A stretch of 64,000 nucleotides of DNA from Acinetobacter lactucae (GCF_001605885.1 NZ_LRPE01000037.1:62001-126000); one strand, 5' to 3'. Numbered from the stretch's first letter, positions 9,002 through 18,512 are shown. Numbers and translations: made by a program. The notes: generated from the sequence alone by a model not told the origin.

Positions 9002-10723
9002 TTAAAAAGAGATTGCATCCTTACATTTAATAGGCTGGGAACGCTCCTTTAAAATTTCGTAACCGCGATCACCGTAGTCAAAACGAGCAATCACAGAAGC
9101 AAATTTTTTCAAACTTACCGGCGCATCCATTGCTGGTAGTTTTAATTCAATAAAAGTTAATTGATCATTTTGCTGAAGGTTATCTAAAACGCTCTTCAGT
9201 TGCCCTGCGGTTTCAACCACATAAGTGGTATGGCCTTTTTTACCGTTAAATACCGCTGGGATTTCAGTGTATTTCCAGTTTTGCACGTCGTTATAGGCTG
9301 CATTTTCACCCATAATTAAACGCTCAATGGTGTAACCGCCATTGTTCAGCAAGAAAATGGTTGGCTTTAAACCGTGACGGATAATCGTAGAAAGCTCTTG
9401 TACCGTAAGCTGGAATGAACCATCACCAATAAATAAAATTTGACGACGTTCAGGTGCGGCCAGCAAACTGCCAAGTAAAGCCGGTAAGGTATAACCAATA
9501 GAACCCCAAAGTGGCTGAGCAATATATTTAGCTGTAGCAGGAAGTTTTAAGCCAGACAAAGCTGAGTTTGAGGTTCCGACTTCACCAATAATTACATCGT
9601 CTTCTTTTAAGAAACCTGAAATGTAGTTCCAAAGTACATCTTGGCTTAACTTTTGTTGTGCTGGAGCTTCAACTACTTTCTGTGGTTGTTTTTCAAGAAA
9701 AGGGGTGGTCGATTTACGTGGTGCAACTTTTTTATTTAGCTCAACGAGTAACTGACCAATCTCAATACCCGGAAAATCCTGCCCAAAAATATTTAGGCCA
9801 TAAGATTTAATTTCGATGTAGTTCTTGGTTTCAATTTGATGAGTAAATACAGCCGAACCCACATCGGTAAAGCGTGCACCAACACCAATTAAGCAGTCAG
9901 ATTGTTCAATAATATTTTTCACATGCGGTTGGCTTGCTCCACCTACATAAGTTCCGATGTAACGAGGTGAGCCTTCATCCATAATATTTTTTGCAGTATT
10001 CATACCTGCAAATGGAATTGAGCATTTTTGTGATAAATCATTTAAAAGTGACGTTACACCAAAAACTGAAGCTTCATTATCAATCAAAAGCGCTGGACTC
10101 TGAGCATTCTCAATAATGTTACAGAGTTTGCTTACCACACTTTGCAATAATTCAGGTTCAACAGCTGGATAGCTTAGGTCGAGTGGACGTTCAGATACTT
10201 CAATCTTAACGTGAGTAATATCGCCTGGTAGTTGAATGTGCACAGGACGGCGTTCAAGGAAACACTGACGTAATACACGGTCAATTTCAAAAGCTGCATT
10301 TGCTGGAGTTAAACGTGTTTGGGCAACTGTAAACTCTTTCATACAGTTCATAATATTGTCGTAGTTACCATCGACAAGCGTGTGGTGTATTAGTGTGCCC
10401 TTTTGAACCGCATGTAAAGGCGGAATTCCTGAGATATGAATAAGAGGTACATTTTCTGCATAGGCACCTGCGATGCCATTAATCGCACTTAAGTCACCTA
10501 CACCATAAGTGGTTGCTAAGGCAGAAAAACCGTTAATTCGTGCATAACCATCTGCTGCATAGGCAGCATTTAATTCATTACAATTTCCAATAAATTCGAG
10601 TTGTGGGTCTGCTTCAACTTGTTCTAGATATGAGAGGTTAAAATCACCAGGTACACCAAAAAGATGTTGGATACCCATTTGTTTTAAACGAAGATTTAAA
10701 AAGTCACCGATTTCTATGAACAT
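9002..10723 (-). CDS. ipdC: Thiamine-diphosphate arylpyruvate decarboxylase (indolepyruvate/phenylpyruvate type)
   Basis: This 573-residue enzyme belongs to the pyruvate/indolepyruvate decarboxylase family and should turn an aryl- or branched 2-oxo acid into the aldehyde and CO2. The N-terminal domain carries the cofactor-activating Glu50 (GNCNELNAAYAADGYAR) and the active-site pair His113-His114 (LIHHTLVDG). The C-terminal domain carries the ThDP/Mg motif, starting GDGS at 433 and ending with Asn460-Asn461 before GGYTIER. The neighbours, an aromatic permease, an Lrp-type regulator and an aldehyde dehydrogenase, favour indolepyruvate or phenylpyruvate over pyruvate. Plain pyruvate or 2-keto-isovalerate activity cannot be excluded. 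The gene is divergent from the regulator, with 134 bases between start codons. Confidence 0.88.
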   Translation of the reverse strand: MFIEIGDFLNLRLKQMGIQHLFGVPGDFNLSYLEQVEADPQLEFIGNCNELNAAYAADGYARINGFSALATTYGVGDLSAINGIAGAYAENVPLIHISGIPPLHAVQKGTLIHHTLVDGNYDNIMNCMKEFTVAQTRLTPANAAFEIDRVLRQCFLERRPVHIQLPGDITHVKIEVSERPLDLSYPAVEPELLQSVVSKLCNIIENAQSPALLIDNEASVFGVTSLLNDLSQKCSIPFAGMNTAKNIMDEGSPRYIGTYVGGASQPHVKNIIEQSDCLIGVGARFTDVGSAVFTHQIETKNYIEIKSYGLNIFGQDFPGIEIGQLLVELNKKVAPRKSTTPFLEKQPQKVVEAPAQQKLSQDVLWNYISGFLKEDDVIIGEVGTSNSALSGLKLPATAKYIAQPLWGSIGYTLPALLGSLLAAPERRQILFIGDGSFQLTVQELSTIIRHGLKPTIFLLNNGGYTIERLIMGENAAYNDVQNWKYTEIPAVFNGKKGHTTYVVETAGQLKSVLDNLQQNDQLTFIELKLPAMDAPVSLKKFASVIARFDYGDRGYEILKERSQPIKCKDAISF

Positions 10724-10821
10724 TGCTCTATATCCTTTGAGACCAATTTTTATTCCATAGAAAAATAATATTTCATCTATCTTTTAGATTTCGTGCATAA
10801 TGAAAACGCATTTTAATAAAA

Positions 10822-10838
10822 ATACATGATTTGTGTAT
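10822..10838 (+). promoter_or_regulatory. Lrp-type operator candidate, 17-bp dyad (copy 1)
   Basis: ATACATGATTTGTGTAT has perfect 5-bp arms (ATACA/TGTAT). A nearly identical dyad lies at 13024-13040 upstream of the aldehyde dehydrogenase. This copy ends 19 bases before the regulator ATG, where binding would block its own expression, and lies about 100 bases upstream of the decarboxylase start. Confidence 0.6.
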
Positions 10839-10857
10839 CATAAAAGGATTTTATGCA

Positions 10858-11343
10858 ATGGATAAGTTCGACTGGCAAATCATTCAGGCACTACAAAAGA
10901 ATGGACGGCTCACCAATCAGGAAATAGGAGATTTAATTGGTTTATCAGCTTCGCAATGTTCAAGAAGAAGGCAGCTACTTGAGCAAAAAGGCATAATTTT
11001 AGGCTACACCGCACGCATCCAGCAACAGGCGCTAGGGCTGGAAGTTACAGCGATGATTCACATTAATTTAAGGACACACGAGGCAAAATCACAGCAGGCT
11101 TTTCAAGAGCTCATTGAAGCTGAAGATAATATTCAAGATGCTTTTTCAATTAGTGGTGATGCAGATTTTATTTTAAAAGTCGTCGCAGAAAACTTAGAAC
11201 AGCTCTCTCAATTTGTGACCGAAAGATTACTTTCTTATAATTTTATTGGTCATATAAAATCTTACATTGTTCTTAAAAAAATTAAAGAACAGAATCATTT
11301 TTTAATCAAACCTAAAAGCATGAGCTATCATCACTCCCAATAA
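10858..11343 (+). CDS. Lrp/AsnC-family transcriptional regulator
   Basis: This 161-residue protein has an N-terminal helix-turn-helix (about 1-60: FDWQIIQALQKNGR, then IGLSASQCSRR as the recognition region) and a C-terminal RAM ligand-binding domain (about 65-150) with SGDADFILKV as the usual effector-pocket loop. I chose the ATG at 10858 because AAAGGA precedes it at proper distance; a TTG at 10831 would add nine residues but has no ribosome site. It sits between the decarboxylase/permease genes and the aldehyde dehydrogenase, so it probably controls aromatic amino acid catabolism in response to an amino acid. The flanking dyads support this. Confidence 0.92.
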   Translation: MDKFDWQIIQALQKNGRLTNQEIGDLIGLSASQCSRRRQLLEQKGIILGYTARIQQQALGLEVTAMIHINLRTHEAKSQQAFQELIEAEDNIQDAFSISGDADFILKVVAENLEQLSQFVTERLLSYNFIGHIKSYIVLKKIKEQNHFLIKPKSMSYHHSQ

Positions 11344-11375
11344 ACAGCTTAGGTTTTCACTCTTAAAAGTGAAAA

Positions 11376-11408
11376 TAAAAAGGCGGATACTAGATCCGCC
11401 TTAAAATT
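11376..11408. terminator. Bidirectional terminator between the Lrp-type and aldehyde dehydrogenase genes
   Basis: AAGGCGGAT (11380-11388) pairs with ATCCGCCTT (11394-11402) between two convergent genes. The rightward run is AAAATT and the leftward run is TTTTTAT, so it serves the dehydrogenase best. Confidence 0.7.
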
Positions 11409-11413
11409 AATAT

Positions 11414-12844
11414 TTAGACTTTACTAATATGGACAGTTTGTCCAATCGTATTTTCAAGCAAGCCTTCCAGACCAAACTCAGCACCTAAGCCAGACATTTT
11501 CCAGCCACCAAAAGGTGCATGAGGCAGAACCTCCGCATGGGTATTAATCCAAACAGTTCCGCATTGAAGCTGACTAGCATAAGTCTGAGCTGCTTTAATA
11601 TCAGACGACCAAATTGAGCCACCTAAACCAAACTCACTATCATTGGCACGAGCAATAGCATCGTTGATATCTGTATATTTTAAAACAGGTAATACAGGAC
11701 CAAATTGTTCTTCTTGGACCACACGGCAAGAGTCAGAAACTTCAGTCAAAATAGTGGGTGCAATAAAGTAGCCTTGCTCTGATAACTGCTGTTGACCAGA
11801 AAGTGCTTTTGCACCTTGTTCAATGGCTTCAGCAATAAGGGCTTTCACCTTGTTATATTGCATTTGATTTTGCACAGGACCAAATGTTGTAGAAGATTCC
11901 ATTCCGTCACCCACGACTTGAGCGTTGGCAATGTCAGCTAATTTTTGAGATAGAGCTTTATATTGGCTTTCATGGACATATAAACGTTTTAATGCCGCAC
12001 ATGTTTGGCCTGCATTTAAGAATGCCATATTAAAAATCTTAGCTGCAATTTCATCTATATTTGCATCTGGCAATACAATACCAGCGTCATTACCACCAAG
12101 CTCTAAGGTTAGGTGTTTTAACTGTTGAGCTGCACCAGCCATGATGTGCTGACCTGTTCGAGTTGACCCCGTAAACACAACTTTTTGTACATCTGGATGA
12201 GAAGATAATGCTTCACCAATCTCACCAGCACCGACCACAATTGAGATTACGCCTGCTGGAACTTCTTGTTGAATAATTTCACATAAACGTAAAGTTGAGA
12301 GTGGTGTGTATTCAGAAGGTTTGCTAATGACCACATTGCCCGCACGCAATGCAGGCATGATATGCCAAACCGCAATCATCAGTGGCCAGTTCCAAGGAGT
12401 AATTGAAGCCACTACACCTAATGGTTGGCGGTGGCGTTCAATGCGCTTGCTTTCACTGTCTTCGATCACTTCAACAGGTAAATCCATAGCAGCCGCGTAA
12501 CGCGTCCAGCCAATTGCACCCTGCACTTCCATTTGTGCAAGTGCGAGTGGCTTACCTTGCTCAAGTACAACTAACTCTGCAAGCATTTCTGCGTGCTTTT
12601 CAATACCATCTGCAACCTTATTTAAGATCGACTTACGTTCATTATGGGAAACTTGTTGCCAAGCTTTAGATGCTTGTTTAGCTGCACTCACTGCCTGATT
12701 TACTTGCTCAACCGATGCTTTTGCGCAACGTGCGGCTGTTAGACCTGTAGCGGGGTTAATAATTTCTAGTTCACCTTGCTCACCTGAACAAAGCTGACCG
12801 CCAATAATGAGTTTAAATTCATTGAGCATATTCGCTTGTTGCAT
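11414..12844 (-). CDS. NAD(P)-dependent aldehyde dehydrogenase, probably for arylacetaldehyde
   Basis: This 476-residue enzyme has the full aldehyde dehydrogenase signature. Asn152 lies in TPWNWPL (oxyanion hole), the cofactor loop FTGSTRTG is at about 224-231, the general base Glu248 is in LTLELGG, and the nucleophile Cys282 is in NAGQTCAAL. It oxidises an aldehyde to the acid. Substrate cannot be read from sequence; next to an arylpyruvate decarboxylase, phenylacetaldehyde or indoleacetaldehyde is the natural guess, giving phenylacetate or indoleacetate. The promoter region carries a copy of the 17-bp dyad also found at the regulator gene. The start ATG has AAGGAAGAAG upstream on the leftward strand. 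Confidence 0.88.
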   Translation of the reverse strand: MQQANMLNEFKLIIGGQLCSGEQGELEIINPATGLTAARCAKASVEQVNQAVSAAKQASKAWQQVSHNERKSILNKVADGIEKHAEMLAELVVLEQGKPLALAQMEVQGAIGWTRYAAAMDLPVEVIEDSESKRIERHRQPLGVVASITPWNWPLMIAVWHIMPALRAGNVVISKPSEYTPLSTLRLCEIIQQEVPAGVISIVVGAGEIGEALSSHPDVQKVVFTGSTRTGQHIMAGAAQQLKHLTLELGGNDAGIVLPDANIDEIAAKIFNMAFLNAGQTCAALKRLYVHESQYKALSQKLADIANAQVVGDGMESSTTFGPVQNQMQYNKVKALIAEAIEQGAKALSGQQQLSEQGYFIAPTILTEVSDSCRVVQEEQFGPVLPVLKYTDINDAIARANDSEFGLGGSIWSSDIKAAQTYASQLQCGTVWINTHAEVLPHAPFGGWKMSGLGAEFGLEGLLENTIGQTVHISKV

Positions 12845-12990
12845 TTCTTCTTCCTTGTCTTAATTGTAATTACAGCCACTTACTTTTTTCAGTTAAAGCG
12901 GGATTATTTAAAGTAAGTACGATATTGATATATCAATGTGACCAAAAATATTGGGGACATACCAATACAATAAGAAATTTGCTCCCCATA

Positions 12991-13040
12991 AATCATGCAT
13001 AATTATTTTTGTTTTGTGAAAATATGCATGATTTGTGCAT
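12991..13040. promoter_or_regulatory. Lrp-type operator candidate (copy 2) with inverted half-site
   Basis: ATGCATGATTTGTGCAT (13024-13040) matches the dyad at 10822-10838 at 15 of 17 bases, with the two changes compensating so that the arms (ATGCA/TGCAT) stay perfect. AAATCATGCAT (12991-13001) is the exact inverse of its first 11 bases. The cluster lies about 150-195 bases upstream of the aldehyde dehydrogenase start. Confidence 0.6.
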
Positions 13041-13085
13041 TTATTCTTTTCTTCATACACATTTTAAATAAAAACAGTCTGCAAT

Positions 13086-13118
13086 AAAAAAGCCCGGTAA
13101 TAAACCGGGCTTTTTTTG
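13086..13118 (-). terminator. Terminator of the dat-ddc operon
   Basis: AAAGCCCGGT and ACCGGGCTTT pair around a short AATAA loop, with T runs on both sides. It lies immediately past the ddc stop codon. Confidence 0.85.
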
Positions 13119-13130
13119 TTATCAACTCAA

Positions 13131-14663
13131 TTAGTCGATTGGTGGTACATAGTTACCAGAAGCAATCGCATCTTTAATGCGGTCAGCTTCAGCCAATACT
13201 TGACCTAAAAGGTTTTTAACGTTTTCGAATGTCACAACAGGGCTTAATGTTGTCATTTTCAATGACTGTACATTACCAACTTTTGTTACACCGATATTTG
13301 CTTCCCCACGTGCAAACAATTCGTCCGCTACGTTTTGGTTCAAGCTATCGATAAACTCAACTGGGTAGCCTTGTGGCACAACACGGAACAATACCGAAGC
13401 AAATTGTGGTTCAACTAAAAGTTCTAAACCGTCAGTTGCCTTGATGTAATCTGCAACTTCACGAGTAAGTTTTACACCATGGTCAATCATTGAACCATAT
13501 AGGTCTTCACCTAGTGATTCAATTGTCATCCACAATTTCAATGCATCAAAACGACGAGTCGTTTGTAATGACTTAGAAACAAGGTTTGGTACACCGTGCT
13601 CTTCGTCATAAGCAGAGTTCAAGTATTCAGCTTCGTAGTGCATAAAGCGATAGTTCGCTTCATCTTTCAACAAGAACGCACCACAGCTAATGCTTTGGAA
13701 ATAATGCTTATGGAAGTCGAGGGTAATCGAGTCAGACAACTCAATACCATCAAGCATTGCACGGTAGTCATTTGACAGAATTAATGCACCGCCCCATGCC
13801 GCATCGATGTGCATCCATGAACCATACTTATTGGTAATTTCACGGATTTTCTTCAATGGGTCAATTGCACCAGCATCAGTAGTACCTGCTGTCGCAACGA
13901 CACAAGCAACAACTTTACCTTCAGACTGAAGATGAGCCATCGTTTTTTCGAGAGCATCCACATCCATCTGTGCATTTTCATTCACAGGAACAGTCACAAC
14001 TGACTGGAAGCCCATACCCATCATTGCCATGTTCTTTTGCACAGAGAAATGCGCATTTTCAGAACAAATGACTTTGACGTTTTTCATTGCATCGGCAGGA
14101 ATACCATCACGCTGTACAGACCATGGATTACCATTTTCGTCTTTCCAGTTTTTCGAGATACACCAGTCACGAGCAAGCAACACACCCATTAAGTTAGATT
14201 GAGTACCGCCAGAAGTGAAAACACCAGCCTGACCAGAACCATAACCTACTTTTTGACGCAACCAATCAATGAGCTGAACTTCCATTAATGAACCTGCAGG
14301 GCTTTGATCCCATGAGTCCATAGACTGGTTAGTTGCATTGATTAACACTTCCGCGATCTGGCTCATCACCATGGTTGGGCAGTGTAAATGTGCTAATGAA
14401 TGTGGATGATGTACTTTCAAGCTTTTATTCAAGAAAAGCTCAATCATACGTTGAAGAGATTCTTGTACACCCATACCTTCTTTTGAAGGTTGGAAAGAAA
14501 TTGCTGAACGCAATTCTTTAATGCTACCGCCAGTGTACATCTTTTCATTTTGCAACCATGCTGAAACGGCTTTTACCGCTTCGCCCATTGCTGACTCATA
14601 GTCAGCAATGGATTGTGCATCATTGCAGAGTAACGCTTTACGATGTTCTGCAAAATCCACCAT
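13131..14663 (-). CDS. ddc: L-2,4-diaminobutyrate decarboxylase
   Basis: This PLP-dependent group II decarboxylase makes 1,3-diaminopropane from L-2,4-diaminobutyrate, the product of Dat. The 510-residue protein shows the family layout: SGGTQSN (151-157) for phosphate binding, SENAHFS with His205 stacking on [11 protein letters not shown] with Asp287, and the Schiff-base lysine Lys319 in DFHKHYFQ. The dat-ddc pair and 1,3-diaminopropane formation are established in A. baumannii. It lies two bases downstream of dat, so the two are surely one operon. 1,3-Diaminopropane is the main polyamine of the genus. Confidence 0.95.
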   Translation of the reverse strand: MVDFAEHRKALLCNDAQSIADYESAMGEAVKAVSAWLQNEKMYTGGSIKELRSAISFQPSKEGMGVQESLQRMIELFLNKSLKVHHPHSLAHLHCPTMVMSQIAEVLINATNQSMDSWDQSPAGSLMEVQLIDWLRQKVGYGSGQAGVFTSGGTQSNLMGVLLARDWCISKNWKDENGNPWSVQRDGIPADAMKNVKVICSENAHFSVQKNMAMMGMGFQSVVTVPVNENAQMDVDALEKTMAHLQSEGKVVACVVATAGTTDAGAIDPLKKIREITNKYGSWMHIDAAWGGALILSNDYRAMLDGIELSDSITLDFHKHYFQSISCGAFLLKDEANYRFMHYEAEYLNSAYDEEHGVPNLVSKSLQTTRRFDALKLWMTIESLGEDLYGSMIDHGVKLTREVADYIKATDGLELLVEPQFASVLFRVVPQGYPVEFIDSLNQNVADELFARGEANIGVTKVGNVQSLKMTTLSPVVTFENVKNLLGQVLAEADRIKDAIASGNYVPPID

Positions 14664-14665
14664 AC

Positions 14666-16039
14666 TTATGCGCCTCGTACTGCAACCAATGCTTCTGCAA
14701 TTGCTTTCTTAAAGCGAGCAACTACTTCAACACACTCGTCTTGAGTGATGATTAGCGGGCAAAGTAAACGAATTACTGTACCGTTACGACCACCTTTTTC
14801 AAGCAATAATTTATTGTTGAAACAAGCAGTTTGAATTGCAGCAGCTAATTGTGAGTCGGCAGGATGCGAACCAATACGATCAGCTGGTTTACGCTCGTCA
14901 ACGATCTCAACACCGATCATTAAACCGCGACCACGTACGTTACCGATACATGGGAATTCTTGAGCTAATTTTTTAAATTCAGCTTGTAAGAAGTCACCAC
15001 GCTCTTGCGCATTTTGAGCAAGATTTTGTTCGCTAATCGTTTTTAATACGACAAGACCAGTACCCATAGCAAGTTGGTTACCACGGAAAGTACCCGTGTG
15101 ACCAGCAGGTTGCCAAGCATCAAATTTACGTTTAATACCTAATACTGCAAGTGGTAAACCACCACCTACTGCTTTAGACATTACAACAACATCAGGTTCA
15201 ATACCTGCATGTTCAAATGCAAACATTTTGCCTGAACGTGCAAAGCCAGCTTGAACTTCGTCTAAAATTAAAACGATGTTGTGCTTTTCAGTCACTTCAC
15301 GGATTTTTTGCAACCATTTTACAGGAGCTGTAACTACGCCGCCTTCACCTTGAATCGCTTCAAGAATAACAGCAGCAGGTTTTGTTACACCGCTTTCTAC
15401 ATCTTCAATAAAGTTTTCAAAGTAGTAAGTTAAAGCGTCAACACCTGCTTCCCCACCTAAACCAAGTGGGCAGCGGTATTCATGCGGATACGGCATGAAT
15501 TGTACGCCTGGCATTAAACCATTAACTGCATTTTTTGCACTTAAGTTACCAGTCATAGCAAGTGCACCATGGGTCATACCATGATAACCGCCAGAAAAAC
15601 TGATCACTGAACTACGGCCAGTGTAAGTTTTAGCAAGTTTGATTGCTGCTTCAGTTGCGTCTGCACCAGCAGGACCACAGAACTGCAAGCAATATTCTTC
15701 TTTACCACCAGGTAAATATGCTAACAATGCTTCAGTGAATGCATCTTTTAAAGGTGTGGTTAAGTCTAAAGTATGCAATGGCAAACCACTTGCCAATGTA
15801 TCTTGAATACTTTGAATCACCGCAGGATGATTATGACCTAAAGCCAATGTACCTGCCCCAGCTAAACAATCAAGGTACTGTGTACCTTCAACATCAGTAA
15901 CCCAGCATCCTTGTGCTTTCGCTATCGCTAACGGTAATTTACGTGGATAGCTACGAACATTTGATTCCATTTGACTTTGGCGAGTCAAATAATATTCGTT
16001 AGTAGCATTAGTGGCAGGGTTAACGGAAGTAACGCTCAT
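14666..16039 (-). CDS. dat: L-2,4-diaminobutyrate:2-oxoglutarate 4-aminotransferase
   Basis: This class III PLP aminotransferase interconverts aspartate 4-semialdehyde plus glutamate with L-2,4-diaminobutyrate plus 2-oxoglutarate. The 457-residue protein has [16 protein letters not shown] (121-136) for the PLP phosphate, [14 protein letters not shown] with Asp260, and [10 protein letters not shown] with the PLP lysine Lys289. It is the first gene of the dat-ddc operon, supplying the substrate of Ddc. The ribosome site is weak (GGTAATCC before the ATG). The long A+T-rich spacer upstream must hold the promoter. Siderophore systems use similar enzymes, but the ddc partner makes the polyamine role much more likely. 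Confidence 0.95.
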   Translation of the reverse strand: MSVTSVNPATNATNEYYLTRQSQMESNVRSYPRKLPLAIAKAQGCWVTDVEGTQYLDCLAGAGTLALGHNHPAVIQSIQDTLASGLPLHTLDLTTPLKDAFTEALLAYLPGGKEEYCLQFCGPAGADATEAAIKLAKTYTGRSSVISFSGGYHGMTHGALAMTGNLSAKNAVNGLMPGVQFMPYPHEYRCPLGLGGEAGVDALTYYFENFIEDVESGVTKPAAVILEAIQGEGGVVTAPVKWLQKIREVTEKHNIVLILDEVQAGFARSGKMFAFEHAGIEPDVVVMSKAVGGGLPLAVLGIKRKFDAWQPAGHTGTFRGNQLAMGTGLVVLKTISEQNLAQNAQERGDFLQAEFKKLAQEFPCIGNVRGRGLMIGVEIVDERKPADRIGSHPADSQLAAAIQTACFNNKLLLEKGGRNGTVIRLLCPLIITQDECVEVVARFKKAIAEALVAVRGA

Positions 16040-16506
16040 ATCGGATTACCATCTCTGATAGGGGTAGAAAGAAATAAGTCTGGTGACGATTGGTCCTTTG
16101 ACTCGGTGCTTTATAGAACTAGCAAAGACACTTATTTTATATCTTGTAACTAGGAGCGCGATGATACCTAATTTTACAAGAAAAAAAACGTCTTTTATGT
16201 ACTTTACTCATCTAATCTTATTGAAAAAATGTATCATCCCAATAGTTATGATGAATTATCATCATACTATGTGACAACCTAAAGAAAATATTCTTTTTTT
16301 ATATTACTTTGATTTTTTAAGTTACATTGAAACACTTTAATTTTAAGCTTTTAATTTTTAAAGACTTTATATTTACCAAAATTTAAAAAAACCTGATCTG
16401 AATATTACAAATACGCCACAAAATCTGCAAAAGTTATGCATAAGTTATGTTTAACATTTCTTAATGAAAAAAATTAAATTTATATTAATTTTTAAAGGAA
16501 AAATTT
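16040..16506. other. 467-base gene-free spacer between dat and the SIMPL gene
   Basis: The genes on each side are divergent, so both promoters lie here. Sequence is very A+T-rich. Short open frames (for example 16083-16274) lack ribosome sites and look accidental. No convincing RNA structure is visible. Confidence 0.5.
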
Positions 16507-17208
16507 ATGCGTACTTTAGCCCTCTCTACCCTTCTTTTAGGTTCCCTCCTTAGCCCTTTAGTTTTTGCTCAGGATGATAATGCTTTGAACTACAATATTA
16601 TAAATGTACAAGCTGAAGCTTCTCGCCAAGTTTCTAATGATGAAATGCATGCAACTTTATATATTGAAAAAAGTAATAAACAACCAGCAGAGCTTTCAAA
16701 TCAAATTAATCAATTGATGAATCAGGCGCTTAGCGTTTCTCGTAAATATCCTCAAGTCAAAGTGGAAACCGGTGCTCAAAGCACTTATCCAATTTACGAT
16801 AACGATAGCAATAAGCTAAAAGAATGGCGCGGTCGCGCTGAAATCCGTCTTGAAAGTAAAGACTTTAAAGCTGCTAGCCAGCTAGTAAACGAATTACAGC
16901 AAAACTTCCAAACACAATCGATTAATTTTACGGTTTCTGATGAACAACGTAAAAAGGTTGAGAATGAGTTGATGGTAGAAGCGTCTAAAAACTTCCAACA
17001 ACGTGCTCAAATGTTGACACAAGCATGGAATAAAAACCAATATACCTTGGTTACTCTAAACCTGAATACCAACAATTATTTCCCACAACCTGTAATGCGT
17101 GCCAGCATGGCTAAGTTCGCTATGGCCGAAGCTGCACCAGCTCAAGACATGGCAGCTGGTGAGTCTAAAATTACTGTAAATGCAAACGGTTCCATTCAGT
17201 TTAAATAA
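16507..17208 (+). CDS. SIMPL (DUF541) domain periplasmic protein
   Basis: This 233-residue protein begins with a clear signal peptide (TLLLGSLLSPLVFAQ) and is therefore periplasmic or outer-membrane associated. The rest matches the SIMPL/DUF541 pattern: an opening IINVQAEASRQVSNDEMHATLYIEKS-type strand, SNQINQLMNQALSVSRKYP, a central YPIYDNDSNKLKEWRGRAEIRLE-type strand, and a C-terminal end in ITVNANGSIQFK. The family is linked in other bacteria to oxidative stress defence (E. coli YggE), but no enzymatic activity is known and I see no catalytic motif. AAAGGA stands seven bases before the ATG. It is a single gene with its own terminator. Confidence 0.85.
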   Translation: MRTLALSTLLLGSLLSPLVFAQDDNALNYNIINVQAEASRQVSNDEMHATLYIEKSNKQPAELSNQINQLMNQALSVSRKYPQVKVETGAQSTYPIYDNDSNKLKEWRGRAEIRLESKDFKAASQLVNELQQNFQTQSINFTVSDEQRKKVENELMVEASKNFQQRAQMLTQAWNKNQYTLVTLNLNTNNYFPQPVMRASMAKFAMAEAAPAQDMAAGESKITVNANGSIQFK

Positions 17209-17219
17209 TTTCTATCTCT

Positions 17220-17253
17220 AAAAAAGCCGCATGAACGATGCGGCTTTTTTTTA
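17220..17253. terminator. Bidirectional terminator
   Basis: AAAAGCCGCAT and ATGCGGCTTTT pair around GAACG, with A and T runs. It separates the convergent SIMPL gene and TetR gene and can serve both. Confidence 0.85.
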
Positions 17254-17270
17254 TCGAGTGATAAAGATAT

Positions 17271-17900
17271 CTAACTCAAATTTTGCAAAGAATCCCACGC
17301 AGCTTTTGCCAAAATATCTTTATAAACTTTAGGGCTTGAAGGAACTTTTTGAGATAACCATGCACGGCAATAATTTTCTGTAGACCCGATCACAAGTGAA
17401 AGTAATAGCTCATGCGGTATAGATTTTAAAAAGTCAGATTCAGCATAATTTGAAATTGTATTAAAAATTTTTTGATTTCTTAATTTATTTTTCTGGGCGA
17501 GACGTTCTTGGTCTTCACCCCCCTGCATCACATTAAAACGAGCAGAGATTAAAAATTTAGCAAACTCTGGCTGTTCACTTACCCAATCAACATAGCTATG
17601 GATAAAAGCATATAAAACTTCTTTAAGCGATTTTGTGCGCTCAAGATAGTCATCTCTTAAGGCTGCTTGATCATCTAGAGCTGCAAAAAATAAAGTCGCA
17701 ACAATACCTTCTTTGTTTTTAAAGTGATGATAAATAGCCCCTACACTACTGTCGGATTTTGAACGAATCATTTCAATGCTTGTGGTTTCAATTCCATTTT
17801 CTAAAAAACAAAACAAGGCGTCTATTAAAATCTGTCTCTTTAAAGCAGCCCTTCTGCCTGGATATAACCGCTCCAATAACGCTTGTGCAGATTGCATCAT
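17271..17900 (-). CDS. TetR-family transcriptional regulator
   Basis: This 209-residue regulator has the TetR N-terminal DNA-binding domain (about 14-65) with the characteristic TSIEMIRSKSDSSVGAIYHHFKNKEGIVATLF segment: helix-turn-helix then the YHHFKNKE cap. The C-terminal part (about 70-205) is an all-helical ligand and dimer domain of unknown specificity. The gene is divergent from a DUF4442 hotdog protein gene, and the spacer has two 17-bp dyads that look like its operators, so the hotdog gene and itself are the likely targets. The ligand may be an acyl-CoA or fatty acid, judging only from the partner. Confidence 0.9.
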   Translation of the reverse strand: MMQSAQALLERLYPGRRAALKRQILIDALFCFLENGIETTSIEMIRSKSDSSVGAIYHHFKNKEGIVATLFFAALDDQAALRDDYLERTKSLKEVLYAFIHSYVDWVSEQPEFAKFLISARFNVMQGGEDQERLAQKNKLRNQKIFNTISNYAESDFLKSIPHELLLSLVIGSTENYCRAWLSQKVPSSPKVYKDILAKAAWDSLQNLS

Positions 17901-17955
17901 TTATTCCTTAACCAGTTATCGGAGATATTCTGAATGACTTGACTCATTTTTGTAA

Positions 17956-17990
17956 ACAGAATTATATTCTTTAACAGAACATAATTCTGT
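17956..17990. promoter_or_regulatory. Tandem TetR-type operators
   Basis: ACAGAATTATATTCTTT (17956-17972) and ACAGAACATAATTCTGT (17974-17990) are direct 17-bp repeats, each itself a dyad (AGAAT/ATTCT; ACAGAA/TTCTGT). Their outer halves also form a 12-bp inverted repeat. They lie 24 bases before the DUF4442 start and 56 bases before the TetR start. Confidence 0.65.
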
Positions 17991-18013
17991 TTTTTTATAT
18001 GGAGCCTTAAATC

Positions 18014-18478
18014 ATGGCAACCACTTTAGAACTTTGGAACAAAGTGTCTAGTTTTCCGAAAGGAAAATGGACTTTCTCACGTATGCTATGTTTGAAAGCC
18101 CCTTATTTTGGAAGTATTTCCCCGCTCTTTAGCGAGTTAAAACCCAACTATTGCAAAATATCTATTAAGAAAAAACGCTCAGTACTCAATCACATTGGAA
18201 CAATACATGCGATTGTGATGTGTAATATGGCAGAACTGGCAGGTGGAACAATGACAGAAGTTACTGTACCTTCTACACACCGCTGGATCCCTAAGGGCAT
18301 GACGGTCGAATATTTAAAAAAGGCAGAAACAGACCTAATTGCAATTGCAACGCCTGTAGAAAAAAATTATGACTGGGATAAAGCTGGTGAATATTTAGTA
18401 AATGTAGAAGTCTATGACGCTCAAAAAGATAAAGTTTTTCAAGCTACGATTACCATGTGGATTTCTAAAAAGAAATAA
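18014..18478 (+). CDS. DUF4442 hotdog-fold protein (thioesterase-like)
   Basis: This 154-residue protein reads as a DUF4442 member of the hotdog superfamily: a basic, hydrophobic N-terminus, FSELKPNYCKISI strand, RSVLNHIGTIHAIVMCNMAELAGGT as the central hotdog helix, then MTVEYLKKAETDLIAIA strands. Related hotdog proteins hydrolyse or bind acyl-CoA thioesters; activity here is unproven. There is no signal peptide, so it should be cytosolic. The central helix carries GTIHA and NMAELAGG where hotdog enzymes keep their active-site residues. TGGAGCC before the ATG is the ribosome site. It is divergent from a TetR gene and probably repressed by it. Confidence 0.8.
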   Translation: MATTLELWNKVSSFPKGKWTFSRMLCLKAPYFGSISPLFSELKPNYCKISIKKKRSVLNHIGTIHAIVMCNMAELAGGTMTEVTVPSTHRWIPKGMTVEYLKKAETDLIAIATPVEKNYDWDKAGEYLVNVEVYDAQKDKVFQATITMWISKKK

Positions 18479-18479
18479 T

Positions 18480-18510
18480 AAAAAGCCCTGAACTGATCAG
18501 GGCTTTTTTG
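18480..18510. terminator. Bidirectional terminator
   Basis: AAAAGCCCTGA and TCAGGGCTTTT pair around ACTGA with A and T runs, between the convergent DUF4442 gene and the desaturase gene. Confidence 0.85.
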
Positions 18511-18512
18511 AC

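Noticed and set aside
16083-16274. 63-codon open frame in the dat-SIMPL spacer
   Set aside because: No ribosome site, A+T-rich composition and no recognisable product; overlapping frames in the same area argue for chance.
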